64,000 bases of DNA from CAVSRC01 sp963782045 (GCA_963782045.1 CAWAIR010000009.1:62001-126000), one strand, 5' to 3'; counted from the stretch's first letter, positions 31,701 to 46,700 are shown. Notes: generated from the letters alone by a model not told the origin. A program made the numbers and translations.

Positions 31701-34700
31701 GATCAGCCCGTTGTCGCCGACGAACAGCCGCTCGCCGCCGGGGAAGCGGATCTCGGAGATGCCACGCTCCGCATCGATGATGTAGGCGGTGCCGTCCGGT
31801 GCGGTGAGCCGGAAATCCTTGGTGTCGCCGTTCGGCCCGGATGGGTTGTAGCCGAGGCCGGTGGCGGTCTCGTAGAAGTGGGTGCCCGACTTGGTGAGCG
31901 TGACGTCGGTGGAGGCGAGCGTCCAGCCGTTGGCGTTGTCGGCGGTCCACGCCGGATGCCAGACGGTGATCGCGCCGCCCGTCCCCCCGTTCTCTCCCGG
32001 CAGCTCGATGGTCTCGGCCACCGGCGTGAACGAGAAGGCGGTGCGCTCGCCGGTCGGCAGGGTGAGGAACAGCCGGGTGCCCTCGCCGTAGGGATTGTAG
32101 ATGCCGAGGTCCTCGCGCCCGTTGCGCGGCACGTTGGTCTCGATGGCGACGTCGAAACCGGCGAAGCTCCAGCCGGGACCGAGCCCGCCGCGCCCGCTGC
32201 CTTCGCCGGCGAGCGAATCGAACCGCCGCACGAGATCGTAGGCGATGCCGCCGAGCTCGACCGAGAGATCGGTGACCGCCGCGGTGTAGCTGCCGAGCTT
32301 GTCGGCCGAATTGACCTCGACCGCCACCTCGGTCTGCGAGCGGCGGCCGCCGATGTCGGTGGCGGTGAGACGCAGCGTGTAGAAGCCGTTGACCAGCGTG
32401 CGCGGATCGAGCGTGCCGAGCTTCGATCCGGCCGGCGCGGCGGCGTCGCCTTCAGCCAGCAGCGTCGTCTCGCCGCTGCTCACCCGGGTGAGCTCCAGCC
32501 GCCAGGTGTCGATATTGCTGTCGACGACGCTGCCGTGGATATCAGTCGGCTGGCCGAAGCGGATGCCGGCGAAAAGACCGTCGAGGGAAACCTCCGGCGC
32601 GATGCGATCGGCCGGGTCGCGCACCTTGATCTCGACCGTGTCCTCTCCGGTCAACCCGTCGGCGTCGGTGGCCACCGCCCTGACCGTGATCTTGCCGGGC
32701 GCCTGCGGCGTGACGGTGGCGCGGCCGTTCTCATCGAGCGCCACCTCGCTGCCGTTGACGTAGAGGGTGAGCGAAGTGATGTCGGCAAGCGAATCGGCGA
32801 CCGGATGGATGAGCACCTTCTGGCCGGGAACCGCCGGGAAGCTCGGCGTCAGCTCCACCCGCACGGCCGGCGCGGCACGCTGCAGCGCCGCGCGCAGCAC
32901 CACCGTCTGGCGGTCCTGCATCTCGCCGTCGCTCGCCTGGAAGGTGACATAGTAGTCGCCCTCCTGCCCGGGCCCCGGCGTCCAGGTGAACAGCCCGCTT
33001 TCCGCATCGAGCGTCGCCCCGTCCGGCATGTCGACGGCGGTATAGGTGAGCACGCTTTCGGCGTCGGGATCGCTCGCCTCGACCGTGAAGCTCGCTTCCT
33101 CGCCGAGCAGGAACGTGTGGTCGGAGGTCGCAAGCTGCGGCGCGCGGTCGATATTGGCGATATCGATGACCACGTCGAGGGTGGAGACCGCGCCGTTGGC
33201 GTCGTGCGCGGCGAAAGTCACCGTGTGCTGGCCGGCCTGGTCGTAGCCCGGCTTCCAGGCGAAGACGCCGCTGTCGGCGGCGAAGCTGGCGCCCGCCGGC
33301 AGCACCGAGGCAAGCGTCAGGATGGTGGCGTCGTTGTCCGGGTCGCTGGCCACCACCGTGAACTGCAGGTCGGTGCCCTCGCGGCCGAGCTGCTTCAGCA
33401 TCGGCACGAACACCGGGGCGCGGTTGGTGTTGGTGACGGTGAGCGCCAGCACTTCGGAGCTGCTCTTGTTGCCGTCCGAGGCGGTGAAGGTGATGGCGTA
33501 GTCGCCGGCCTGGTCGAGCCGCGGCGTCCAGGTGAACGTGCCGGTGGCGGGATCGAGCCTGGCGCCGTCCGGCAGCTCGCTGGCGCGGAAGGTGAGCGGG
33601 TCGTCGTCGAGGTCGACCGCCTGCAGGTCGAAGGTCAGCGTCTCGCCCTCGCCGATCGACCTGGCGGCGAGCGGCGCGATCAGCGGGGCGTTGTTGGCCG
33701 CGCGGACGACGACGTTGAACGTCGCCGTGGTCGAGACCGGATCGACCGTGCCGCCGTTGCCGGTGTCGGTGACGGTCACCGTGACGGTGTGCGTGCCGAT
33801 GTCGGAGGCGGTCGGCGTCCAGGTGATGACCCCCTTGCCGTAGACCGTCGAGGCGATCGTCGCGCTCTCGGGCAGGCCGTCGATTTCGTAGGTGAGCTCG
33901 TCCTGGTCGAGGTCGCTGACCGGGACGGTGACGCTCATCGTCTCACCCGGCACCGCCACCACGTCGCCGACAGGACCGATCACCGGCGGCTCGTTGTCGC
34001 TGGTGACGGCGATGGCGAACGTGTAGCTGTCCTCGCCGATGATGCCGGTGCCGTCGCCGTTGTCGCGGACAACCACGGTCACCGCGTAGTCGCCGCGGTC
34101 GCCGACGCCGGGCGCCACGTGCAGCACGCCGGTGCCGTCGCCATGGTCGGTGAAGGTGATGAAATCGGGGAGCGGGAAGCCGGGCTGCTCGTTCTCGGCG
34201 GTGAGCGTCAGCGGGTTGCCCTCCGGGTCGCTCGCCGATACCGGAATGTCCACCACCTGGTCGCGCGCCACCGTCACCGGCGCGATCGCGTCGACCACCG
34301 GCGACTGATTGAGATTGAGGATGGTGATGTCGAAGTCCTGGGTGACCACGATCGGGGCGCCCACCCCGTCGCCGTCGTCGGTCGCCTCGACGGTAATGGC
34401 GTAGACGCCGGCCTGGTCGAAGGTCGGCCGCCAGTGCAGCTCCCAGGTATCGGTGTCGAAGGTGGCGCCCTCCGGCAGGTCACCGACGATCCGCAGGGTG
34501 ACGGTCGGGTCGGTCTCGTAATACTGCAGCGAACCGTCCTCGAGCCGGTCGGGCGGAATGAAGGCGGGATTGTCCGGGTCGTAGGCGAAGGGCCGGATGA
34601 CCAGCGTCTGGTTCTCGTAGGCCTGCCAGCCGGTCAGCGAATCGAACACTGGGGCGCCGTTGGCAGGCAGCACCGTCAGCATGGTCGTCGCCGTGACCAG

Positions 34701-37700
34701 GCTGTCGCCGTCGGTCAGCCCCCAGTCGATCTTGTATTCGCCGGCCTGGGTGTATCCCGGCACCCACTCGACCACGCCAGTGGAGGGGTTGAGCGTCGCC
34801 CCATAGGGCAGCGTGCCGTCGAGGGCAAGGAAGCGGAGCGGCGTCGTCTCGTCGCCGCCGCCGTCGAGGCGGAGCACCAGCCGGTCGCCTTCGCTGACGG
34901 TGCGCGTCTCCGGCGCGGTCAGGCTGAGCGGCCGCTGCCCCTCGGACACCAGAATCGGCAGCGTCGTGACGGTCTCGGTCAGGCCGTCGGAGACGATGAA
35001 GCGGATATCGGGATAGCTGCCGGCCGAATCGAAGTCCGGCGTCCATGAGAACAGCCGCTTGGCCGGGTCGAACGTGGCACCGGGCGGCAGGTTGTCGGCC
35101 CACACCGTAAGGTCGTCGCCGTCGGGATCGCTCGCCGCGATGGTGGTCTCGATCGTCTGGCCTTCGGTCGCCGTGATGAGGTCGGGCAGGCCGATGATCT
35201 GAGGCGCCCGGTTGCCGTCGGCGACTGTGATGACGAAGCGCTGCAGGGCTGACGCGCCGAGCGGATCGAAGACCTGGACGAGCACCGGCACGTCCGCGGC
35301 GCTGTCCTGCGGCGGCGTCCAGGTGATCTCGCCGGTCCCGGCGTCGATGGTCATTCCGTCGGGACCGCTGAACAGCGTGTAGACTAGCGGGTCGTTGTCG
35401 CCGTCGGTGGCGGTCACCGCATAGGCGAACGGCGTACCGATGACGGCATCGGCCTCGGGCGGCGTCGAGGTGATTACCGGCGCGGCATTGGCACCGGCGC
35501 TGCCGACGACGTTGGTGGTGAATTCCAACGGCTGGCGATCGATGGTGACCACCGAGACGGTGTGGCCGGAGGTCTCCTCGCCGGGGGCGAGTTTCTGGTC
35601 CTCGGGCAGGCTGTCGGCGAGGTCGATCAGCCAACGGCCGTCGTCGGCGCGGCCATCGGCGTCGACCGGCAGCCCGGCGTAGCCCTGCTGCGGATCGAGC
35701 GCCAGCACCAGCGGCAGCTGCAAGGTGCGGCCGCCGATGTTCTTGACCTTGACGTCATAGGAGACCGCGCCGGTGGAGCGGTCGTAGCGGGTCAGCTCGA
35801 AGGAGACCTCGAGATAGGCGGACAGATCGCTGAAGGCACCGAAGCTGGTCACGTAGTCGGCGGCAAGACGCTGGCCGAAGACGCTGGTGAGGCTGTCCTT
35901 GACGGTCAGCGTATAGCTGTCCGAGGGCATCACCCCGAAGCCGAGGACGACCGTGCGGTTCGCCGCGTCGTAGTTGATCGACTGCACCGTCAGCATGCCG
36001 GCGCCGTCGCCGGCGAGCACGTAGTTGTCCGGGTTAAGCACGCTGGCGCTGCTCGAGCCGTCGCCGACATACATGTCCTGGTCGAAGGTGACCGAGATGA
36101 ACGGCAGCGGCAGCGGCACCACCACATCCTCGGGCGGATTGGTGCCGATCACCGACGGCGCATAGACCGGGTTGAGCACATCGACCTGGCTCGACTGGCT
36201 GATCAGCACCCGGCCGTCGCTGGTGGTGATGACCACATCGCCGCGCGAGCCACCGGTGGCGACCGCCACCTGGCGCAGCGTGGCGATGTCGACCATGGTG
36301 AGGTCCGCACCCGCCGTGACGGCGCCGGTGTCGTCGACCGGGCCGCTGTTGTGCGAGACGAACAGCAGGTCCTCGAGCGCCGTGCCGGACTGGCCGAAGG
36401 CGAGCGAATCCACCGGGGCATCGAAGCGCAGCATGATCTCGGCGCGGCCGCGCTCGGTGAAGCGGACGACCTGCTCGCGGTCCGGCCAGGTGGTCGCCCA
36501 CAGCGTGCCGTCGGGCGCGAAGGCGAGGCCGCCGACGCGCAGATTGAGGTCGCGGCTGAACTGGCGGAAATTGCCGGTGCCGGGATCGAAGATCTCGACG
36601 CCGCTGGCGGTCGACACGTAGATGTCGCCGTTGAGCGGCGACACCGCGATGGCGATGGTGACGCCGTCGCCATAGGAATTGATGACGTTGCCGGTCGCCG
36701 GGTCGAGCTCGAGCAGCGGCCCGCCGCCGGTGGTCGCCCACAGGCGCCCGTCGTTGTCGTAGGCGAGGTTGAAGATCGGCTCGTCGAGCGTGATCAGCGG
36801 GTCGCCGACGGCGCCGCCGTCGGCGCCGACCCGCCACAGCGAGCCGCGGTTGGGCCCGCCGGAGATGAGGAACGTTCCGCCCGGCTCCTCGACGATCGCC
36901 ATCGGCCCGATGTCGGCGAAGCTCTCGCCGATGCCGGTGGCAAACGCCTGCGCGCCGAAGGGATGCAACACCTCATCGAACTCGCTCACCCGCGTCGACA
37001 GCACCGAGGTCGGGATGTCCTCCTCGGCGGCGGCGAACAGCGGGTTGGTCGCGGGCGTCGGGGTGGGCGCCGGCGGAATGCCGAAATTGGCCGGCGTGGT
37101 GCCGGGCACCTGCGGCAGCGCGCCGAGATTGATGCCCGAATCGTCGGCGACGGCGTTGACGTCGGCCGCCGGCTGCTCACGGTTGCCGGCAATGTCGGTC
37201 GCCAACGCCAGGAACTCGTAGGTGTCGCCGGCTTCGCCCTCGAACACCATCGAGCCCGAGGCGTCGGTCAGGTGGCGCTGCCAGATGCGGAAATCGCCGC
37301 CGTTGGTGGCCACGTAGATGGTGACGTGGCGGAAGCCGGAGCCGAAGGCGTCATCCTTCGACGACCAGGCGACGGTGTAGTTGTTGCTGTCGCCGATGCG
37401 CTCCGCGGTCAGCGTGGTGTCCGGCGCGGTGCCGTCGACCGTCTGGGAGATCGTCTCGGTATCGGCCGGCTGCTGGGTGTCGAAGAGCACCCGCGCCTCG
37501 GCGGAGACCTCGCGGCCGGTCGGCAGGTCGTCCTTGGCCTGCACGGTATAGCTGACGAAGCCGGCGCCGTTGCCCTGCGCGTCGTTGGGCTTGAGCAGGC
37601 CGCGCGACGGATCCTTGAGCACCTCGCCGGTCAGTGGGTCGATCGCCTGGATCACCCAGCTCGCCGCCGCCGGGTCCTGATAGAGATCGACGCCGGCGCT

Positions 37701-40700
37701 GACCCTGAGGATGAAGCCGCGTGTCTGGGTGAAATCGAAATCGCCCTGATACATCCAGCGGCCGTCGGGGATGTCGATGTTGATATCGCCGATCTTGATG
37801 TCGCCGAGCTGGAAGCTGCGCGGATCGAGATTCGGGTCGAGCTGGGTGACGACGTGGATCTCGTTGACGTAGGTCGACGACGCCGGGTCATTGACGAAGT
37901 TGACGGTGTAGGGCAGCGGCTCGTCTGCCGGCAGCCAGCCCTCGGTGTCCACCGTCTGCGGGCCGGTCAGCGAGGCGAGATCGCTGGTCGTGCTCTCGCC
38001 GTTGAGGTACGTGCTGAAGTCGAGCGCGGAGAACGCGTCGCCGCCCACCGCCGCCGGGCCGTTGATCTGGAAGTCGGCCGGCAGGCCGGCGCCGCGATCC
38101 TCGAACGGCACCCACGGCACGTAGATGCGGAAGGCCTCGAAGTGGGTCTGCTGCGATAGTCCGAGGTCGTAACTGCCGAAATCCGGCAGCGCCGGCACCG
38201 GCACCTCGCCCTCGTAGCGGTCGCTCTGCCGTGCGTCCCAGTACTCGATGTCGGCGAGCTGGTTGTCGTTGTTGCCGTAGAGCGTGCGCAGCTTCTCGAA
38301 GAAGCCGAGGATATCGTTGTCGCTGCGGACCTCCTCCCCGGCCGGACCGAAGAGCACGCCCGAGGCCAGCGTCGCCATCAGCGAGACGATCGGCGCGTGC
38401 TCGCGGATCGGCGGCTCGTCGCCCTCGGGACGGAGCAGGCCGGCATCTTCCAGCGCGGCGAGATAGAGGTCGACCCAGGTGTTCTTGTCGGCGGCCAGCG
38501 CCACCAGCGCGCCGTTGACGTCGTCACTGGCCAGGATCGCGTCGCGCAGCGAGACCGCCTGCTCGGTCTGGTAGGCGACGAACTCGTCGCGCGTCATCGT
38601 CGTGGCGGCGGCCAGGATGTGGAAACGGAACGGGATGAACGGCACGATGTCGCCGTCCGGCACCGCCGTGTTGGCCTGGTAGAGGCCGGCGAAATCGAGC
38701 TGAATTCATCGCCGCGGCGAGACCCGGCGAGGTCTGCCCGACCTGGTCCTTCACCGCGGCCCACCAGTCGCCGATGCCGCCGGCGCCGCCTTGCAGGTAC
38801 TGGTCCTGATCGGGGAAGTAGGCCGACATCTGCGAGCGGAACTGGTCGAAGGCGGAATCGGCAAGTTCCTTCAGGCCGGGATAGGTGGTGACGTTGAAGG
38901 TGAAGCCGTCGAAGCCGTCGGCCGGCTGATCGAACAGGAAGCCCGAGGTGAGAAGCTGGCCGTTGGTGTTGGTGATCGAATCGAGCTGGGCCCACGGCAC
39001 GTCCGCGTTGGCGGTGCCGGCCGCGCCTTCCGGCGCGCCGCGGACGTTGGTGTAGAAGTCGACGTAAGGCAGCCCATAGACGATCGGATTGATCTGCAGT
39101 TCGGGGATGCCGACCTGGAAGAAGGTATAAGGCGCGTCGAGGTTCGAGATGCCCTGGAGCGCGACCGAATAGGTCGCCTGGTCGCCGGCCAGGATGACGC
39201 GATCGCCACCCAGGCCGATCGAAACGTCGGGCTCGATGGCGCGCTCGACCAGGAAGCGGTAAGGCACCACCGCCTGGTCGCCGGAGGGGTTGGTGACGCT
39301 GAGATCGTAGAGGCCGTGCGGCGCGCCGGTGAGGTCGAAGGTGGCGATGATCTTCGACGAATTGATCACCTGCCAGTTCACCGGCTCGTACTCGGCGATG
39401 TCCGGCCTGACCAGCTTGACTACCGCCTGGTCGTGGAACTGGGCGCCGGTGATGGTGGTGGTGACGTATTGGCCGTCGCCGCCGACGTCGGTATGGACCT
39501 CGGTGATGACCAGCGGCAGGAGTTGCGCCAGCAGCGTGACGTTCGATGTGGTCTGCGACCCGGCGAAGCCGCGCACCAGCAGGTAGTACTTGCCGGGCTC
39601 GGTCGAGGGGATCAGCGCGGTCAGGTCACTGGATAGCTGGCCCTGGTAGGTGGCGTCGTAGAGTGCCGAGGTCGGCACCACGTCGTGGCGCAGGAAGATC
39701 TCGTTGACCGAGGAGTCGTTGTCCGAGGTCAGTTTGACGCGCAGCGTCTCGTCGGCGGCGACGTTAATCTGGTAGAGCCGCTCCTGGCCGGGGGCAAGAT
39801 CGACGGTGAGCGGCACGCCGATCTGAAGCGTGTCGACGCCGAGGCTGATCGCGTCGCCCGAGGCCTTGGCGTTGCTCAGGCTGACGGCATCGTCGGTCTC
39901 GTTGACCTGATTGAAGATGTCGGTGCGCACGATGATGCGGTAGTCACCCGGCGTGACGCCCGGCATCGTCGTATCGAGGCTGAGCGTGTAGCTGTGCGGC
40001 GTGCCGCTGTCGTCGGGGGCGAGCGTGCCACTGAAGGTGGCACGGCCGAGCGGCCGGTCGTTGATGTCCCACGTCGCGTCGGAGGACAGGAAGACCGAAT
40101 CCGTCCAGCTCCCGGACGCCGCCACGTCCGGGCTGAGATTGGCCACCGTCCACTCGACGTGCAGCGCTTCGCCGGCATTGGCCTGCAGCGGCACCGAGAT
40201 CGACTGAACGTCGAGATTGGTCGGGTCGGGCAGTTCGACGATGAGGTCGCCGCTGACCGCCTCGTTGTTGTCCTCCAGCCCGCCCTCGTAGACGCTGCCG
40301 GTGGTGCCGGTGCGCACCGGGTCGGTGACGACGAAGAGGTGATAGGCGGCGATGTCGAGCGACAGGTCGTTGGGCACGGTGAGCGTGCGGTCGATGGTGT
40401 AGCTCGCGCCGGCGCCAAGCCCGCCGGTGTGCTGGACGGAGCCGAGGAAGCGGTCGGCCGAGAGGTCGAGGAAATCGTCGCGCGAGATGTAGATCAGGTC
40501 GTTCCACGTCGACTGGCTTTCGACGGTGGCGCCGCCCTCGTTGGTCACCGTGTAGCTGATGTCGAACGGCTGGCCCCGCACGGCGCGCTCCGGCACGCTG
40601 AGCGCGGTGACCTGAAGGTCGGGACTGGTGAGCGGCGCGATGGCGACCGCCGCGCCGGTGGTGTTGTTGCCCTCGCCGAGGAACTCGCGCACCACGCCCT

Positions 40701-43700
40701 TGGAATCGCCGCCGACCCCGGTGAGGCGCGGCGAGATGGTCGAGCCGCTGCCGCCGCTCGACGTGACGCTGCTGTCGGTCACGGCGAGGATGTGGAAATC
40801 GCCGACGATGTCGAACGGTACGAAGATGTCGACCGTCGCGGTGTAGGAATCGCCGGCCTCGAGCACGCCTTGACGCAGGTACGAGGCAACCTCGGCCTGG
40901 GTCGTGCCGTCGACCCTCAGCAGATAGTCGCCGGTGTCGAGCGAGGCGTCGGCGGACAGGTAGATGAGGTCCTTCCACTGGTCCTCGCGGGTCGCCCGGT
41001 TGCCGATATTGGTGACGGTGAAGCTGATCTCGGCGATCGATCCGGCCGCGAGGTCGCCGGGCACCTGGAGATCGGTGACCTTGAGATCCGGCTCGCGGTA
41101 GACCACCGGCAGCGTCGCCTGGGCGATCTTGCCCTCGTCGTCTTCGTAGACGTAGCGCGAGAAGGTCCCGTCGAGGCCGCCGTTATCGCCGTTGTCGGGG
41201 GCGTAGGTGGTGAGCGGCGAGCCCTGATCGCTGTAGACGTTGGTGACGACGTAGACGTACCAGTCGCCCTCGATGCCCGGCGGCAGCGTGAAGCCGACCG
41301 TGCGCGAATAGCTGTCGCCGGTCCCCAGCCCCGGATTGGCGATCTGCACCGTGGCGACCCGCTGCGCCCGGTTGGCGATGAAGCTCGGATCCTTCGAGAT
41401 CCACACCTCGTCCCGCCAGTACGTCGTTCCGCTCCACACCGCGGCGCCAACGTTCTGCACCGTGTAGGTCACCGTGGTCGCCTCGCCTGACGAGGCTTCC
41501 GCGTCCGGCACCACCGAGACGACGCGGAGGTCGGAGCGCTCGCGCGTCACGCTGGTCGCCGTCACGCCGGCATTGTCGAGCGGCGTGACGTCGTTGGGGA
41601 GAACCGCCTGAACCGTCACGTAGAGCCCCTGCGCGGCCGGGTTCAGCGTGACGGTCTGCGTGTTGGTGTAGGATTCGCCCGGCCGCAGCTCCTTCATGGC
41701 GGCGAAGGAGCCGAGCTGGAACTTGTTCGCCGTGCCGTCGTCGACCCCCGGCCTGTCGGACAGCGTCACCCGGTCCGACCAGCCAGAGACCGTCGATTCG
41801 CCGGTGTTCGTGACCGTCCACGACACCGTGAAGGTGTCGCCGGCCGATGCCGAGGCGGGCGCCACGACGGCGCTGACCTTGACGTCCCTGGTGAGCGTCT
41901 CGGCCGGCGTCCCGATCACCTGCAGGCTGCCGATGATGTCGCCACCGCCGGCCTTGTAGTTGTTGTTGTTGACCTCGTTGGGATCGTCCGGATTGACGTT
42001 GACGTCGAGGGTGTCCTCGAGGACCGTGGCATAGGGATCGACCCACGGCGTGATGTAGTAGCGGCCTGAGACGATGTGGTCCGGCAGCGTCACGTCGACG
42101 ACGCGGTCGTAGCCGGCGTCCTTTGCGAGAATGCCGCCGTCGTATTGCAACGTCTGCAGCAGGATGTCGCCCTGGCCGGGATGTGGCCGGTTCTTGTCCG
42201 TGGTCAGCCAGATCTGCTCGGCCCAGGTGCCGATATTGGTCGCCCCGGCGCCGAGGTTGGTGACCGTGTAATGGACGGTGACGGCATTGGTCTCGAAGGC
42301 CTGCGCCGGCGTCGCCACGTCGCTGACCACGAGGTCGGCGAAGGGCAGCGGGTTGACGTAGATCTCGTGCAGCTGGACGTTGTTGCCCTCGTTGGGCCAC
42401 TCGTCGACGGCGTTGCCCGCGTCGGCCTTGACGATGACATAGACCGTGCCACGGAACCGGTCTGGTACACGGAACACCGAGGTGTTGATCTGGTATTCTT
42501 CGCCGGTTGCCAGCGCCGCGCCGTTGACGTAGCTGCCGATGAGCACGTCGTCGCTGGTGATCTTGTCGTCGAGCGACAGGTAGACCTGGTCCGTCCAGTT
42601 GGGCACCGTTGTCGCCACCGGCCCCTGATTGATGACCGTGAACGAGACCGAGGCGGTGCCGCCGGCGTCCATCGTGTCGGGCGCGGTGATCGACGAGACC
42701 TGGAGGTCCGGCCGCGGCAGCGCCTGGACCGTCGTCTCCGCCAACGCGGTGGAGGTGTTGTTGTCCTCCTTGTCGTACTCGTAGACCGCGTTGTTGTAGT
42801 CGGTGACGACGTAGAAGTCGTAGAGATTGGTGTTGTGCTCGGGAACGGTGACCAGTTCCTGCCGGGTGTAGCTGTGACCGGCGCCGAGCGGGCCGGTGTA
42901 GCTGTACGTCCCGATCTCGGTGCCGCGGCCGGTGTCGCCCTTGAGCCGCATGAAGACGCGGTCCACCCACGTCCCCGCCGCCGCCGCGGCACCGGCATTC
43001 TGCACGGTCCAGGTGACGTCGATGGTCGAGCCTTCCTCCGCCGTGGCGGGGACGACGAGACTGATCACCTTGAGGTCCGGTGCCGGCGACAGGCCCACCG
43101 TGAACGGGTCGGAGACGGTGGCGTCGTTGCCGGTGAAGACGAACTCGTAGGGGCTCGAGCTGGCCGTCGGGTTGTCGCTGCCCGAGGTCGCCACGACCAG
43201 GTAGTAGGTGCCCGAGATGCCGTCCGGCAGGTGGATATTGGCCGTGCGCGTGTAGTCGTCGCCGGCAGCCAGGAAGCCGAGATGGGTGAAGGTGCCGAGC
43301 AGGAGCGGGCTGGAACCGTCCGGGCTGGCTGAGAGATAGACGTGGTCGTTCCACTGCGCCGTGCTGGTGAGCCCGATGCCCTGGTTCTTCACCGTCCAGC
43401 TGATCGCCACGTCCTTGCCGCTCTCGGCGCCGGACGCGACGGCAATGCCGTCCACCGTCAGGTCGGCGAAGGTGATCGGGGTGACGTCGAACGGCTCGGC
43501 GAAGCGCGCGGCGTTGTTGGCCTCGAAGCCGTTCTCGAACACCTGGTCGCCGCTGTCGGGCAGCACGAACAGGCTGTAGCGGCCGCGGAAGCCGGGCGGC
43601 AGCAGGATCTCCTCGCTGCGCTCATAGGAATCGCCGGCATCGAGCCCGCCGGTATGGTCGAAGGTGGCCAGCACCACGTCGTCACCGTTGCCGAGGATGT

Positions 43701-46700
43701 CGTCGGCGGACGCGATCACCGCGTCGGTCCAGTCCGCCGTGACGCCGGCGCCGGTGCCCTGGTTCGTCACCGTCCACGACACCGTCACCCGCGCCGGATC
43801 GTCGACGGTCAGCGTCGGCGCCGCCACGTCGCTGGCGACGAGGTCGGCATAGGGCGACAGCGAGACGGCGAGATCGTCGCCGTCGATATTGTCGGATTCA
43901 TCGGCGCGCTCGATGAGCGCTCCCCCGGCATCCGTGCGCACCAGGATGCGATAGGCGCCCGACGCGCCGATCGGCAGCGCCACGTCGAGGCCGGCATCGT
44001 AGCCCGCGCCGGAGGCAAGATCGCCGGTGTGCTGGAGGCTGCCGAGAAGCACGTCGTCGCTGCCGATGGCGTCGTCGCGCGACAGCCACACCTCGTCCAG
44101 CCACGGCCCGGCGGCGGTTCCCTCGCCGTCGTTGTCGACGCGCCAGCTGACCGCAATCGTCGCCCCCGACTGCGGCACGAAGTCCGGCGCGCTCACGCCA
44201 CTCACCGCCAGGTTCGGATGGCGCAGGCGCAGCACCGCGGACGTGCCGCCGTTGTTCGCGTCGAGGCCGCCCTCGTAGACTTGGCCCTGGGCATCGGCGA
44301 TCACCAGGATCGAGAAGTCGCCGTCGTCGCGATCGGGCAGTGTCACCGTGCGGGTGACCGTGTAGGTGCCGTTGGCGGCGAGATCGACGCTCCGGATGAC
44401 GGTGTCGAGCAGCGTCGCCCCGGACGTGGTGCCGTCAGGCGACAGGTAGATGCGGTCGCGCCACGGTGCCCGGGCGGCGCCGTCGCCGGTGTTCTCCACC
44501 GTGTAGGTCACCGTGATCGTCTGGCCCTGCCAGCCGCCGTCGGGCGTCTGCACGTCGCTCACCTGAAGATCGGCGGCGTGGCCCGCCGAGATCGTCACCG
44601 GGGCGACGGAGACGCCGGTATTGTTGGCGGTCAGATCGCGTTCGTAGACGCTGTCCTCGGCGTCGGTGACGACGAGCAGGTTGTAGACGCCTGAGACGCC
44701 CTCGGGCAGCGCGACATTTTCGATCGCGCTGTAGCTTCCGTCCTTGGCGAGCGTGCCGGTGTGGGTGAACTCCGCCACCACGATATCGGAGGCGTCCGCC
44801 ACGCCATCGGCCGAGAGCAGCACGCGGTCGACCCAGGAGCCGGTCGCCGGACCGTCGGCGGTGTTGCGCACGCGCCACGAGACGGCGACCGTGTCGCCGC
44901 TCACCGCCGTCGCCGGCCCGAAGACCGCTTCCACGCCCAGATCGGCGAAGGGCGAAGTCAGCGCGATCGCCGCCGGATCGGAGACGTTGTCGCCGCGCGT
45001 GTCGGGCTCGAGCACCGCCGCATCCGCGTCGGTGACGATGAACAGGTTGAGCGCGCCCTCATAGCCGATCGGCAGCGTCACTTCCTGGCTGACGGTGTAG
45101 CTGTCGCCGACGGCAAGCGCACCGCTGTGGGCGACGTCGGCGACGACCACGTCGTCGCCATCGCCGTAGATGTCGTTGCGGCTGAGGATCACCCGGTCGA
45201 CCCAGGCGGAGGCTTCGGTCGCCACGCTGCCGTCGTTGGTCACCGTCCAGCCGAGCAACGGCGCATCGCCGCCATGCCCGATCGCCGGCACCGTCACGTT
45301 CGAGATGTTGAGGTCGGCGTAGTGCCCCTCCTCGGAGGTGAGGGTGATCTGCGTGGTGTTGTTGTACTCGGCCGAGCTGGTCGTGGCCGACGCCTCGATG
45401 AGGTTGCTCTGCCCGTTCAGGCGGCGGTCGGCGACGACCGTGATGCGGAGGTCGCCGGCAGCGATGTCGCCGTTGGGCAGCGACGTGGTGAAGCTCCGCG
45501 ACAGCGAAGCCCCCGCGGCCAGCGCGCCGTCGGCATGGTCGTGGAAGACCTCCTGATCGACCAGCACCGTGCCGTCATCGACGCGGGCGATGGTGATGCG
45601 GTCGTACCAGCTCTCCGGCGTCGCGGCGGCGCCGTTGTTGACGTCGTCCCAGGTGACGGTGAGCGGCCCGCCGGCGCGCACGACGCTGGTGGCGACAGAA
45701 AGGTTGTCGACGACCAGATCGGGCGCCGACGGAATGTCGGAGCGGGCGAGATTGTTGGCCTCGGCGTCGTGGCCGGGATCGACCTCCAGCACCTCGTTGC
45801 GGAAATCGGTCTCGACGTCGAAGCGGATGGTGCCGGTGGTCGTCCGGCCGGTCGGCCAGACGAAGGCGAGCGAGCGCTCCGCCTCCGCGCCGGCGGCCAG
45901 GCCGTCGACCGCGGCGACCGTGACGTCCTGGGTGTAGATGACCTGGTTGAGCGACAGGTTGCGCACCACCAGCCGCTCGGTCCAGCCGCCCTCGGTGTCG
46001 CCCTGGCCGATGTTGACGCTCTTCCACGTCACCGTCACCGCGCCGCCCGCCGCCCAGCCGTCGGGCGGATCGACGGCGAGATCGCGGATGGCGAGATCGG
46101 GATAGACGGCGAGCGCCGATTCGAAAGCGAGGCTGGTGACGTTGTTGCTCTCGGCGGTGCCGTCCAGGCTGTTCTCGGCGATGGTGTTGCTGACGTCGCT
46201 GGTCACCGTCACCTGGAGATGGCCGGCGCCGGCCTCGCCCTCCGGCAGGGTAAGGGTCACCTGCCGCGCCGCGCTCGCCCCCGAGGCGAGGCTGCCCGAC
46301 GCGGCGACGCTGTAGGGCACCACCGTCTGCGCGATGATCTCGTCGCTGTCGAGATTGCGGATGATGACGCGCTCGCCGAAATCGGCGTCGACCGGATCCT
46401 CGCCGATGTTGTGCGTCGTCCAGCTCACCGTGACGGCAGCCCCCGAGCGCACCACGCCGGAGGCGCTGACCGCGACGTCATCGACGGCAAGGTCCGCCCC
46501 CGGCCCCAGATTGAGGCTGGTGATGACGACCGGCGCGATATCCGGATTGTCGAAGACGTTGAACTTATAGTCGCTGGTCGAGTTCGTAGTAGTAGATGCC
46601 GCCGGCGACCAGCAGCAGGTAGCGCCCGCTCTCCTTCAGCACCAGGTTGTCGATGTCGTTGAAATAGTCGCCGAACACCTGCCGCCCGCCCGGCGAGATC

